Below, in pieces: positions 16,536 through 25,620 of a DNA stretch of 64,000 nt. Source of the stretch: [Actinomadura] parvosata subsp. kistnae. Lineage in GTDB: Bacteria > Actinomycetota > Actinomycetes > Streptosporangiales > Streptosporangiaceae. Below the pieces are notes generated by a model. That model was given only the letters and a program-made list of their open reading frames with translations. It did no database searches and was not told the DNA's origin. Numbering within the stretch: the stretch's first letter is position 1; every line of letters starts with the position of its first letter. Both the position numbers and the translations under genes were made by a program. The stretch lies in NCBI RefSeq assembly GCF_900323885.1, contig NZ_OOHJ01000023.1, positions 62,001 to 126,000 of the forward strand, given 5' to 3'.

Positions 16536-18488
16536 ATGGCCGATGGCGGGCTGCTGCTGGCCGTGCCCGGTGCCCGCGCCCTCCTGATCGGCACCGGCCG
16601 CCACGCGCCCGGCTCCCGCCTGCCCGACCTGCCCGCCGTCGCCGCCACCCTCGCCGACCTGCGCCGCTGCCTCGTCGACCGGGCCGGCCTCGACCCCGCC
16701 GCCGTCACGTCCCTCATCGACCCGGCCGGCCCGGCGCAGGTCGCCGAGGCGCTGTTCCGGGCCGCCAGGGACGCCGAGGACGTCCTGCTCGTCCACTACG
16801 CCGGGCACGGCGTGGTCGCCGCCGACGGCGAGCTGTACCTGGCCACCGCCGCCACCGCGGACGTCAACGACGGCCCCGCCGAGTACCAGGCGCTGCCCTA
16901 CAAGACGATCACCAACGCGCTGGCCGCCTGCCGCGCCGCCCGCGTCCTGCTCGTCCTGGACTGCTGCTACTCCGGCCGCGCCGGCGCCGTCTCCCGCGCC
17001 ATGGACGAGGTCTTCGACACCAGCCGCCACGGCCTCTACATCCTGGCCGCCGCCGGCCGCGACGAGCAGGCGTGGTCGCCGCCCGGCCGCCGCCACACCG
17101 CCTTCACCGGCGACCTGATCACGCTGCTGGACGAGGGCGACCCCACCGCCCCCGCCCACCTCACCCTGCGGGACTGCCGCTCCTCCCTCGCCAGGACGCT
17201 GACCGCCGCAGGGCTGCCCCGCCCCCGGCACATCGCGGTCGACTTCGACGAGCACGTCCGCCTGTGCCCCAACCCCGCCGCCAAGGCCGGCCCGGCCTCC
17301 GACGACTCCTTCAGCCCCTACCGGGGGCTCGCCTCGTTCGGCCCCGACGACGCCGGCTACTTCTTCGGGCGCGCCGACCTCATCCGCACGCTGGTCAACC
17401 GGGTCGCCGAGCTCGCCGCCCGGCCGGGACCGCTGATCGTGACGGGCGCGTCGGGGGCCGGCAAGTCGTCCCTGCTGCGCGCCGGCCTCATGCCCGCCCT
17501 GGCCACCTCCCGCACCCGCACCAAGCTCCTGCACCCCGGCGCCGACCCGGTCGGGGAGCTGCTCAGGGCGTTCGCCGCACCCGGCTCCCGCCGGTCGCTG
17601 GAGGAGGACCCGGCCGCGCTGCGTAGCCTGCTGCCCGGCGACGACGCAGGCGGGTCACCGGTCATCATCGTGGACCAGTTCGAGGAGGTTTTCACCGCCT
17701 GCCGCGACGAGACGCAGCGGCGCACGTTCATCAGGGCCCTGCACGCGAGCGGCGCCGTCGTCGTCATCGGCGTCCGGGCCGACTTCTTCGGCCACTGCGC
17801 CCGCCACGCGGAGCTGCACGCCGCCCTGGAGCACCCCGTCGTCGTCGGCCCCATGACCCCCGACCAGCTCCGGCAGGCCATCGAGGGCCCGCGGCCGCCG
17901 CCGGGCTGGAGCTGGAGCCGGGCCTGGTCCCCCTGCTCCTGCGCGAGCTCGGCTCGGAGATCGCCGTGGTCGAGTCGGCCGGCATCCTGCCGCTGCTCTC
18001 CCACGCCCTGCTCGCCACCTGGCAGAACCGGGACGGCCGCCGCCTCACCCTGGCCGGCTACCACGAGACCGGCGGCATCGCCGGCGCGCTCGCCCGCACC
18101 GCCGACGCCACCCTGTCCCACATCGTGCTGCCCGGCCAGGACATGGCCCGCCGGCTGCTGCCCCGCCTCGTCCGCCTCGGCGAGGACTCCCTGCACACCC
18201 GCCGCAAGGTCCCCGAAGCCGAGCTGCTGCCACCGGCGGACTCGGCGGCCGACCACGCCAGAGCCCGCGAGGTCCTGGACCGGTTCGTCGACGCCCGCCT
18301 CGTCACCGTGGACGAGGACGGCGTCCAGCTCGCCCACGAAGCCCTCATCCGCGGCTGGCCGCAGCTCCAGGAATGGGTCGAGGCCGACCGCGCCACCCTG
18401 CTGCTGCGCCAGCAGCTCACCGACGACGCCCGCGTCTGGGACGCCCACGGCGGCGACCCCTCCTACCTCTACCAGGGCACCCGCCTGA
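16536..18488 (+). CDS. Caspase-like peptidase - STAND NTPase, N-terminal part of a frameshifted gene
   Basis: N-terminal half of what was probably one 1838-residue protein spanning 16536-22051. Residues about 13-235 form a caspase-like (peptidase C14) domain with the catalytic pair in HYAGHG (H91) and LDCCYSG (C144). Residues about 262 onward are an nSTAND-type NTPase, beginning FSPYRGLASFGPDDAGYFFGR. Walker A is GASGAGKSS (about 303) and Walker B is VIIVDQFEEVF (about 378). Coding sense is lost after IEGP at about residue 452. The remaining 200 codons to 18488 are Pro/Ser/Arg-rich out-of-frame translation. ATG 16536 has GGGGAGG five bases upstream. Proteins of this plan are predicted NLR-like conflict effectors triggered by a sensed ligand. 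Confidence 0.88.
   Translation: MADGGLLLAVPGARALLIGTGRHAPGSRLPDLPAVAATLADLRRCLVDRAGLDPAAVTSLIDPAGPAQVAEALFRAARDAEDVLLVHYAGHGVVAADGELYLATAATADVNDGPAEYQALPYKTITNALAACRAARVLLVLDCCYSGRAGAVSRAMDEVFDTSRHGLYILAAAGRDEQAWSPPGRRHTAFTGDLITLLDEGDPTAPAHLTLRDCRSSLARTLTAAGLPRPRHIAVDFDEHVRLCPNPAAKAGPASDDSFSPYRGLASFGPDDAGYFFGRADLIRTLVNRVAELAARPGPLIVTGASGAGKSSLLRAGLMPALATSRTRTKLLHPGADPVGELLRAFAAPGSRRSLEEDPAALRSLLPGDDAGGSPVIIVDQFEEVFTACRDETQRRTFIRALHASGAVVVIGVRADFFGHCARHAELHAALEHPVVVGPMTPDQLRQAIEGPRPPPGWSWSRAWSPCSCASSARRSPWSSRPASCRCSPTPCSPPGRTGTAAASPWPATTRPAASPARSPAPPTPPCPTSCCPARTWPAGCCPASSASARTPCTPAARSPKPSCCHRRTRRPTTPEPARSWTGSSTPASSPWTRTASSSPTKPSSAAGRSSRNGSRPTAPPCCCASSSPTTPASGTPTAATPPTSTRAPA
17885..17891 (+). 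other. Frameshift point inside the caspase-STAND-WD40 gene
   Basis: The sequence reads G GGC CCG in the upstream frame. A single extra C, or a -1 ribosomal slip exactly here, continues as AAAAGLELEPGLVPLLLREL in frame with the downstream half. The heptamer fits the X XXY YYZ form of a slippery site. A missing base in the C run is the simpler reading, because four other genes here have similar breaks. Confidence 0.7.
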
Positions 18489-21400
18489 CCGCCGTCGAGC
18501 AGGCCAGGGAGACCTGGCGCGCCAACCCCGGCCGCTACCCGCCCCTCGGGGACGTCCCCACCCGCTTCCTGGAGGCCAGCCAGCGCGCCGCCGCCCGCGC
18601 CGCCCGGCTGCGGCGGCTGTCACTGGCCTCGCTCGTCGTGATCCTGCTCGTCTCCCTGGCCGGCGGCGTCGCCGCCCTGGTCGCCGCCCGCAACGCGGCC
18701 GTCGACCGGGACCGGTCGCTGTCCCGCGAGCTCGCCGCCCAGAGCATCAGCGCGGGCAGCACCGACACGCGGCTGTCCCAGGCACTGGCCGTCAAGGCGT
18801 GGCACACGGCGCCGACGGCGGAGGCCGGGCAGAGCGTGCAGAACGCCCTGACCAACCCCCTGCGCACGGTGCTCACCGGTCACGAAGGAGAGGTGCAGGG
18901 CCTGCTCGTCAGCGCGGACGGCAGGACGGTCGTGGCGACGACGGAGGACGACTTCAAGAAGCAGCAGGTGTGGCTCTGGCGGGAGGACGCCCCTGGCCAG
19001 CCACGCCGGGTGGCGGAGGACCCGCGCGAATCGGCGGACCTGAGCGCCCTCATGAGCGCCGACGGCAGAACCGTCGTGATCTCGTCGATCGTCGACGAGG
19101 ACCTGGACCGGCCATCGGTCCCGCAGGTGTGGCGGGACACGACGCCGTCCGCGTCCAAGCCGCTGACGGACTGCCCGGGATCCTTCGGGCTCGCACTGAG
19201 CGCCGACGGTCAGGTGCTGGTCGCCGGCGTGCAACGGGCCGGGCGCATCAGGGAGCTGTGGCTCTGCCGGACCACATCGTCCGGGCCGCCCCGCAAGCTC
19301 ACGGGATACCGGGACCTGGCCGGCGAGGTGCACCTGAGCTCGGACGGCGGCACGATCGCGGTCACGACCTCGCAGGACAAGGACTACACCGCTCAGGTGT
19401 GGATCTGGAGCGCCGATGAGCCGGATCACCCTCGGCCGCTCATCCCCGGGCACGTGAGTGTGAACGCTCTCGCGATGAGCACGGACGGGAACACCATCGT
19501 GACCGTCACCGTCGCCCCGGGACACGACGCCAAGGACTCGAACGACGACGAGCAGACGATCCGGATCTGGGAGGGGGCCGAGAGGCGGCCCCAGCTGCTC
19601 GGCACCAGCGTGAGCTCCTGGGGATTGGTCACGATGAGTGACGACGGCGCGACCGTCGCCGACGCGAACTCGTTGCGGGTCTGGACCACCGCGACGCCGG
19701 ACGAGCCGATCACGTTGCACCAGCCATCGGTGCAGAACGGCGGCTTCGACTCGGTGCAGGTGGCCGGTACCACCTTCCTCGGCGTCACCGAAGGCCAGGC
19801 GTGGATCTGGGATCTCACCCGGCCTCGCCTGCTGCCCCGCCGCCTTCCGGACGGCCAGGAACGGGCCGGATACTTGATGATGTCCAGAGACGGCAGGACC
19901 CTGGCGGGAGCGCTCGACGACGGGCGCATCGCCCTGTGGAGCCTGGCGGCCCTGTCGTACACCGGACGCGTGCTGACCAGCCCGGCCCAGTTGTCCTCAC
20001 TGGTCGTGAGCGATGACGGCAGCGCCATGGCCGCCTCCGCGGCCGGCCGCGCGTGGGTGTGGCGCCACGGGGAGTCCCCGTCACCCAGAGAGCTGACCGG
20101 CCACCGCGGCTTGATCGTGTCGGTGGCACTGAGCGCCGACGGCATGACGGTCATCGCGGCCACGACGTCCGCGAGGGTGCCACGCTCGACGTTGTGGTCC
20201 TGGTCGGCAGCGGCCCCGTCAGCCGCGCGACAGCTGACCGATCTGGCGGGAACCGTCCTACGCATCGCCGCCAGCGCCGACGGCAAGGCGGTGGCCTGCC
20301 TCGTGCAAAGGCAGCAGTGGTGGATGTCCGAGCTGAGGGTGTGGAGGGATGGCAGGACCACCGTGAACCTGCGGGTTTCCGGCGCCCTCGGCAGCTCGCG
20401 CCTGTACATCAGCGCCGACGGCGCGATCGTGGCGGCGCTCGCCGCCGACACCAGCGGCAACGAGCTGGGCGACGCGTTCCTCGCCTGGGAGGTCGAGGAA
20501 CCGCGCAAGCCGCGGCGCGTGCGCGGCCCGGTGGATGTGACGCGACCGAGATTCCCGATGACCGCGGACGGCCGGGTGCTGACGTGGGATGCCGATGACC
20601 AGGCGATCCTGCTGCGGCCCGTAGCGGGCACGCGGCCACCCGTCCGGTTGACGGGGCACCAGGGGCGGGTGGACCAGCTCGACGTCAGCGCGGACGGCAG
20701 GACCGCGGTCGCGACCACGGACAACGGCGCTCACACCTGGCTGTGGAACACCGCCGACCCCGGCCGGCCGCGCCGCCTGACCGGCCAGGCGGGCCATGTG
20801 CGGATGCTCCGGCTGAGCGCGGGTGGACGCGGCGTCGAGGCGGTGACCACGGCGGAGGAGTCCGACCGGCAGGTGTGGCACTGGGACGTCGCGGCGCCGG
20901 ACCGTCCCAGGGCGTTGACCGGCCATCAGGGGCCGATCGGGCTCATCGACGTCAGCACCGGCGGCGACACCGTCATCAGTGCCGGCGTGGCCGCCAACAC
21001 CGGCAGCGAGGACAGGGCCGTCTGGCTGTGGCGGACCTCCGACCCCGGCCGGCCCGCCAGGCTGTTCGGCGGTTACTACGGGATCATCGGCAACCTGGAG
21101 CTGACGTCGGACGGCAGGTTCGCGGTGGGCCGTGGCCAGGAGGGCACCGTCTGGCGGTGGGACGTCACCAGCCCGTCCGAGCCCAGCCGGCCCCTCACCG
21201 GCCACCGCCTGCCCATCGGTGACATCGCGATGAGCGCGAACGGCCGGTTGCTGGCCGGCGCCGACGTCAAGGGCACCGTGTGGGCCTGGGACGCCACCTC
21301 ACTCTCCACCCCCGGCCGGGCCCTGCGCGGCGGGGCGCCGATCGCCGGGGTCGCGGTCAGCGCCGACGGCCGCACCCTGGTCGGCCACGACGCTCACGGC

Positions 21401-22051
21401 GTCGTCTGGGCGTGGGACGCCCACCGGCTCGACCGGCCCGCAGCCGAGCTCGTCCGGGCCCCCGACAAGATCAGGGACCTGGCGCTCGGCGGGGACGGCA
21501 AGGTGCTGGCGGCGGCCACGTACTCGTCGGGCGTGCTGGTGTGGGACCTGGACCGCGGCGGGCCGCCGCGCTCGTTCACCGGACTCAAGGGCGCCATCCG
21601 CAGGGTGGCGCTCAGCGCCGACGGGCTGACTCTCGTGGGCGGCGGCTCAGGCGGGGAGGTGTGGACGTGGGACCTGCGGGCCTCCGACCAGCTCGGCCAC
21701 CTGCTCGCGGGCCACCGCAGCGAGGTGTACGGCGTGGCGCTCAGCGCCGACGGCTCGACGATCGCCAGCATCGACTCGGAGGGATACGCGCGCGTCTGGT
21801 CCGCGGCGGCCCAGGGACAGGCCGGCCCCCAGTTGGGCGGCCTCGCCACGGAGGCGTCGGACATCGCCCTCGATGGCCGTGGCAGGACGCTGCTCGCGCT
21901 GGACAGCAGCGGCAACGTGCAGGTGTGGCAGTGGGCGGCCCCTCCCGCGCCGGCGCCGGCGTGCGAGCGGCTGGCCGCTCGCCTGCACGGCACCCCGGAA
22001 TGGGGCCGCCACCTCGGCGGCCTCTCGGTCCGCGAGGCCTGCCGCCTCTGA
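17966..22051 (+). CDS. STAND NTPase C-terminal part with transmembrane helix and WD40 propellers
   Basis: C-terminal half of the caspase-STAND protein. Coding homology actually begins at 17891; GTG 17966 is only the first in-frame start. Residues 1-200 complete the STAND helical region (ESAGILPLLSHALLATWQ, LAHEALIRGWPQLQEWVE are typical). A single transmembrane helix lies at about 219-240. The rest is some 22-23 beta-propeller blades marked by repeats of the S-A-D-G-x-T-V form followed by W-x-W, enough for about three seven-bladed propellers. In this family the propellers are the sensor, the NTPase the switch and the caspase domain the effector, anchored to the membrane. The gene ends 42 bp before a convergent hydrolase. 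Confidence 0.9.
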   Translation: MVESAGILPLLSHALLATWQNRDGRRLTLAGYHETGGIAGALARTADATLSHIVLPGQDMARRLLPRLVRLGEDSLHTRRKVPEAELLPPADSAADHARAREVLDRFVDARLVTVDEDGVQLAHEALIRGWPQLQEWVEADRATLLLRQQLTDDARVWDAHGGDPSYLYQGTRLTAVEQARETWRANPGRYPPLGDVPTRFLEASQRAAARAARLRRLSLASLVVILLVSLAGGVAALVAARNAAVDRDRSLSRELAAQSISAGSTDTRLSQALAVKAWHTAPTAEAGQSVQNALTNPLRTVLTGHEGEVQGLLVSADGRTVVATTEDDFKKQQVWLWREDAPGQPRRVAEDPRESADLSALMSADGRTVVISSIVDEDLDRPSVPQVWRDTTPSASKPLTDCPGSFGLALSADGQVLVAGVQRAGRIRELWLCRTTSSGPPRKLTGYRDLAGEVHLSSDGGTIAVTTSQDKDYTAQVWIWSADEPDHPRPLIPGHVSVNALAMSTDGNTIVTVTVAPGHDAKDSNDDEQTIRIWEGAERRPQLLGTSVSSWGLVTMSDDGATVADANSLRVWTTATPDEPITLHQPSVQNGGFDSVQVAGTTFLGVTEGQAWIWDLTRPRLLPRRLPDGQERAGYLMMSRDGRTLAGALDDGRIALWSLAALSYTGRVLTSPAQLSSLVVSDDGSAMAASAAGRAWVWRHGESPSPRELTGHRGLIVSVALSADGMTVIAATTSARVPRSTLWSWSAAAPSAARQLTDLAGTVLRIAASADGKAVACLVQRQQWWMSELRVWRDGRTTVNLRVSGALGSSRLYISADGAIVAALAADTSGNELGDAFLAWEVEEPRKPRRVRGPVDVTRPRFPMTADGRVLTWDADDQAILLRPVAGTRPPVRLTGHQGRVDQLDVSADGRTAVATTDNGAHTWLWNTADPGRPRRLTGQAGHVRMLRLSAGGRGVEAVTTAEESDRQVWHWDVAAPDRPRALTGHQGPIGLIDVSTGGDTVISAGVAANTGSEDRAVWLWRTSDPGRPARLFGGYYGIIGNLELTSDGRFAVGRGQEGTVWRWDVTSPSEPSRPLTGHRLPIGDIAMSANGRLLAGADVKGTVWAWDATSLSTPGRALRGGAPIAGVAVSADGRTLVGHDAHGVVWAWDAHRLDRPAAELVRAPDKIRDLALGGDGKVLAAATYSSGVLVWDLDRGGPPRSFTGLKGAIRRVALSADGLTLVGGGSGGEVWTWDLRASDQLGHLLAGHRSEVYGVALSADGSTIASIDSEGYARVWSAAAQGQAGPQLGGLATEASDIALDGRGRTLLALDSSGNVQVWQWAAPPAPAPACERLAARLHGTPEWGRHLGGLSVREACRL

Positions 22052-22093
22052 GCTGAAGGCGACAGGCCCGCATCGGTTTTCCGGAAGGGCGGC

Positions 22094-23476
22094 TCAGTCC
22101 GGGTAGGGGCGGTTGAAGCGGGGCGGGACGAACGGGATGTACCGGGGCGCCGGGTCGGCGCCCAGGGCCGCCGCCCGGGCGTTCATCGCCGGGGCGGACG
22201 TCGCCGGCCAGCGGCCCGTGCGCAGCCGGTCGAGCATCGTGTTCAGCGCCGCCTGCTGCTCCGCCGGGGAGAAGTCGCAGTGGCCGACGGTCTCGGTGTA
22301 CGTCTGGCGCAGCAGGGCGCCCGCCCCGGCCCGGCGCGCCTTGTCCTCGTACGACTGCTGCTGGGCGACCGTGGAGATCTGGTCGCCGGTGCCGGACAGG
22401 GTCAGGACGGGGATCCGGAGGCGGCCGTCCAGGACGATGCCGCGCGAGAAGCGTTCGACGGCGGCCGGGTCCGCCGCGATGCGGGGTGCGGCGGCCAGCG
22501 TCCGGAGGTCGGCCGCGAGGTGCAGGCCCGCCGCCTCGTACAACTCGCGGACGGCGCGCCGCAGGGCGGGGTCGGCCTGGCGGAGCTGCTCGGCGTAGTC
22601 GACGCCGGTGTTCCAGGACGGGTTCCCGCCGGCCACCGCCATGAGCTGGCGGCGGCTGCTCATGGCCTGCCCGACGTAGGGGAGGGGCCCGCCGGCGAGT
22701 GCCAGGTAGGCGCCCTGCTCCAGCGCGCCGGCGTCCCGGCCGTCCGGCGGCGGGGGCGCGGACCCGTCCGGGTTGCGGCCCCAGGCGGGCAGCTGGCCGA
22801 TCGCGGCGGCCAGGGCGATCCGTGCCCGGCCCTCGGGCGTCCGCTGCGCGGCGGCGAGGGCGTCGATCCACGCCTTCCTGGCCCGCTCGACGTCCTGCGG
22901 GATGTCGATGACGGGCAGGCCCGGCGCGATCAGGCGTTCGAGCACGAAGAGCGTGTCGAGCTTCTGGTTCCACTGGGCGACGGACCCGCTCAGTCCCCCG
23001 CACATCGGGACGGCCGCGTCGAAGGTGCCGGGGTGGACCTGGGCGACGCCCGCGGCGACGAAGCCGCCCATGGAGGTGCCGGACGCGATCGCCGTTCGGG
23101 CCCGGCCGTAGGCGTGCTCGAAACGGGCCAGCGCCTCGGCCTGGTTGTCGATGGCGGCGCGGATGTTCCAGCCGGTGACCGCCCGGCTCGTCCCGCCGCG
23201 GGCCACGCCGGCGGCCAGCAACCGCGCGGTCAGGGCCTCGTCCCGGCCCTGGCCGGCGAAGTCGAGGGCGACCACGACGGTGCCGTTCCACGCGGCGGGC
23301 ACGACGAACTCGTACGGCGTGCCGTCGTCGAGGGTGCCGCTGACGCAGGTGGGGCGGGCGGGGGAGTCCGGCAGGCACGGCGTACCCCCGGACGGCGGCA
23401 CGGCGGCGGCGGATGCGCCTCCCGCGGCGGTGGCCACCGCGAGGGCCAGGCACGCGATCACGGCGTGGCGGATCAC
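22094..23476 (-). CDS. Secreted alpha/beta hydrolase (paralogue of 29329-30687)
   Basis: 460 residues. GTG 23476 is chosen because it overlaps the upstream stop as GTGA and starts the signal peptide (VIRHAVIACLALAVATAAGGASA). The nucleophile elbow is GTSMGG, and the likely acid and His are in LSGTGDQIST and ETVGHCDFS. It shares WNGTV, the SMGG elbow, SWNTGVDY, GALLRQ, GHC and a C-terminal F-x-P-x-x-F-x-R-P with the divergent hydrolase at 29329, so the two are paralogues. It is the last gene of the apparent phnD-to-hydrolase operon. The substrate is unknown; an esterase or tannase-like role is possible. Confidence 0.85.
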   Translation of the reverse strand: MIRHAVIACLALAVATAAGGASAAAVPPSGGTPCLPDSPARPTCVSGTLDDGTPYEFVVPAAWNGTVVVALDFAGQGRDEALTARLLAAGVARGGTSRAVTGWNIRAAIDNQAEALARFEHAYGRARTAIASGTSMGGFVAAGVAQVHPGTFDAAVPMCGGLSGSVAQWNQKLDTLFVLERLIAPGLPVIDIPQDVERARKAWIDALAAAQRTPEGRARIALAAAIGQLPAWGRNPDGSAPPPPDGRDAGALEQGAYLALAGGPLPYVGQAMSSRRQLMAVAGGNPSWNTGVDYAEQLRQADPALRRAVRELYEAAGLHLAADLRTLAAAPRIAADPAAVERFSRGIVLDGRLRIPVLTLSGTGDQISTVAQQQSYEDKARRAGAGALLRQTYTETVGHCDFSPAEQQAALNTMLDRLRTGRWPATSAPAMNARAAALGADPAPRYIPFVPPRFNRPYPD

Positions 23477-24375
23477 AGGGACAGTCCCTTCGACTCGACC
23501 GTCCAGCCGTCCTCGCCGCACAGCCCGCAGTCCGGGCCGACGAAGCGCGCCCCGGCGGCCCGGTCCCCGCGCAGGACGTAGTCGAACCAGTCCGCGGCCA
23601 CCTGCCAGCCCTCGATGGCCTCGAGACCCGCGATCAGGCCGACGTGACCGGCCGCCGCGTCGGAGGCCAGGACGGCGGGGACGCCCAGCAGGGCGTAGTT
23701 CTCCATGCTGTTCTGGTAGGCGACGTCGTCGGGGCCGCCGTTGACCAGCAGCGTCGGCGTGTGCAGGGCGGCGAGGCGGTCGCGGCCGTAGCCGCCGAAG
23801 CTCGGCTCGGGGAAGTACCCGGTGTTGAAGCCGGCGACCGCGTCCACGATCGGGTCGGTCCCGGCGGCCAGGGCCTCGATCCCGCCGCAGCTGTGGCCGA
23901 GCACGCCGACGCGCGTCGGGTCCACCCGCCCGTCGAACTGCTTGCGGGCCTGCTTCGACCCGGTGGCCCAGCGGGCCGCCGCCAGAAGCGCCTCGGGGTG
24001 CGCCGTCGTCCGGTCAGGGGTGCTGGGGACGGGGAAGTCGGCGACGCCGCCGTTGGCGATGACGATGTACCCCTGGGAGGCCAGGCCGGTGAGGAACGCG
24101 ATCCCTTCGAGGTTGCTCGTCGCGCAGGCGCCGTTCCCGTGGACGATCACCGGCAGGCTGCCCTTGCGCAGCGCCTTGAGGTCGGCCGGGCGGTAGACGG
24201 TGTGCCCGGGCAGCCCGTCGGCGGCCTCCCTGACCGTGGCCAGCACGGTACGGGCCGGGGCGCCGGTCGCGGCCGGCCCTAAGGGTGCGGCGGTCGCGGT
24301 CCCGGAGGCCGTGAGGACGACCGCTGCCACGGTCGCCGCGAGCAGGGCCCGCAGGGTCTTGAAGCGGGTGGACAT
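23473..24375 (-). CDS. Secreted alpha/beta hydrolase, dienelactone-hydrolase/PET-hydrolase-like fold
   Basis: 300 residues with a clear Sec signal peptide (residues 1-29, ending TATA-AP). Fold markers are the oxyanion segment PVIVHGNGACATSN, the nucleophile elbow GHSCGG, LLVNGGPDDVAY (acid) and AGHVGLI (His). The GHSCGG elbow and PVIVHGNGAC region resemble extracellular esterases of the chlorophyllase/cutinase-like group. ATG 24375 follows GGAGG at nine bases. It lies 30 bp after the P450 gene and overlaps the next hydrolase, so the three are probably cotranscribed. Confidence 0.87.
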   Translation of the reverse strand: MSTRFKTLRALLAATVAAVVLTASGTATAAPLGPAATGAPARTVLATVREAADGLPGHTVYRPADLKALRKGSLPVIVHGNGACATSNLEGIAFLTGLASQGYIVIANGGVADFPVPSTPDRTTAHPEALLAAARWATGSKQARKQFDGRVDPTRVGVLGHSCGGIEALAAGTDPIVDAVAGFNTGYFPEPSFGGYGRDRLAALHTPTLLVNGGPDDVAYQNSMENYALLGVPAVLASDAAAGHVGLIAGLEAIEGWQVAADWFDYVLRGDRAAGARFVGPDCGLCGEDGWTVESKGLSL

Positions 24376-24405
24376 GGGGTTCTGCCTCCACGTTGTCGGG
24401 TGGTT

Positions 24406-25605
24406 TCAGGAACGGGGGACGAGGCGCAGCGGTGCCGAGCGGGGCCCGAATTCGAGCCAGTTGAACATCTCCACCTCCCCGCCCGGCTCGACGCGGGAGG
24501 TGCCGGCGAGCAGCTCGCCCAGCGCGGCCGCCAGCTCCAGCCGCGCCATCGCCGCGCCGGGGCAGCGGTGCGCGCCCCGGCCGAACGCGAGGTGCCGGTT
24601 GGGCCGCCGCTCCAGGTCGAGCCGGTCGGCGTCGGCGAACACGGCCTCGTCCCTGTTCGCCGACGGGAAGATCATCGTGATGGCCTCGCCGGCCCGCACC
24701 GTCCGGCCGCCGAGCTCGACGTCGCGGGTGGCGGTGCGGGCGAACACCCGGTAAGGGGCGTACAGCCGGAGCAGCTCCTCGACCGCGGCCGGCAGCAGCG
24801 CGGGGTCGGCGCGCAGCCGGTTTTGGAGATCGGGGTCGCGCGAGAGGTGGACGGCGGCGCTGCCCAGCACGGCGTGCGGCGCGCCGATCCCGGCCACGAC
24901 GGTCTGCCGGACGGTGGCCACGACCAGCTCGTACGGGATCGGCCGGGCCGGGTCGCGCGACGCCCGCAGCAGGCTGGACACCAGGTCCTCGTCCGGGTCG
25001 CGAGGGCGGGCCCGGCGCTCCTCGACGATGGCCAGGGCGATCGCGTACAGCTCGTCGCTGGCCTTCATGACCCGCGCCCGGTCCATCTCCTGAATGGCGA
25101 AGCTGTACTCGACGCCGATCCTGCGGATCTCCAGCACCTGCTCGACCGGCAGGCCGAGGAAGAGCGCGAAGCACTGCGCCGCGTACGGCAGCGCGAACTC
25201 CCGCGCGTAGTCGCCGCCGCCGCGCGCCAGCAGCGGCTCCAGCAGCTCGCGCGCCGCCGCCGCGAAGGCCGGTTCGAGGCGGCGCACCACGGCGCGGCGC
25301 AGCACCCGGTCCATGGGGGCGCGGTAGACGCCGTGCTCGGGCGGGTCGAAGTGCAGCGGCGGCCGGCGCTGGGCGCGCGGCACGTGCGGGACGACGTTCT
25401 GCACGGCCGTGCTGAACGTGCCGCTGTCGCGGGCCACCCGCACCACGTCGGCGTAGCGGGTGGCGGCCCAGAAGCCGCCGAAGGCGTCGCTCCACGGCAC
25501 CGGGCAGCGCCGCCGCAGGTCGGCGTAGACCTCGTGGGAGCTGTCGAAGGTCTCGGGCGCGGTGGGGTCCCAGTCGGAGGCGCGTCCGGTCTCGGAGGAG
25601 GTCAT
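24406..25605 (-). CDS. Cytochrome P450 with atypical I-helix
   Basis: 399 residues, soluble bacterial P450. The haem-binding motif FGRGAHRCPGA, the ExxR motif (EELLR) and the FARTATRDVELGG segment are all present. The I-helix reads VVAGIGAPHAVLG where most P450s have AGxxT with an acid-alcohol pair, so both catalytic residues for oxygen protonation are replaced (G and A/P). This may mean an unusual mechanism such as peroxide use. It starts 15 bp after the PhnE stop, in one run with an ABC importer and two secreted hydrolases. A redox partner gene is not in the window. Confidence 0.92.
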   Translation of the reverse strand: MTSSETGRASDWDPTAPETFDSSHEVYADLRRRCPVPWSDAFGGFWAATRYADVVRVARDSGTFSTAVQNVVPHVPRAQRRPPLHFDPPEHGVYRAPMDRVLRRAVVRRLEPAFAAAARELLEPLLARGGGDYAREFALPYAAQCFALFLGLPVEQVLEIRRIGVEYSFAIQEMDRARVMKASDELYAIALAIVEERRARPRDPDEDLVSSLLRASRDPARPIPYELVVATVRQTVVAGIGAPHAVLGSAAVHLSRDPDLQNRLRADPALLPAAVEELLRLYAPYRVFARTATRDVELGGRTVRAGEAITMIFPSANRDEAVFADADRLDLERRPNRHLAFGRGAHRCPGAAMARLELAAALGELLAGTSRVEPGGEVEMFNWLEFGPRSAPLRLVPRS

Positions 25606-25620
25606 GATGCGGTCCCTTCG

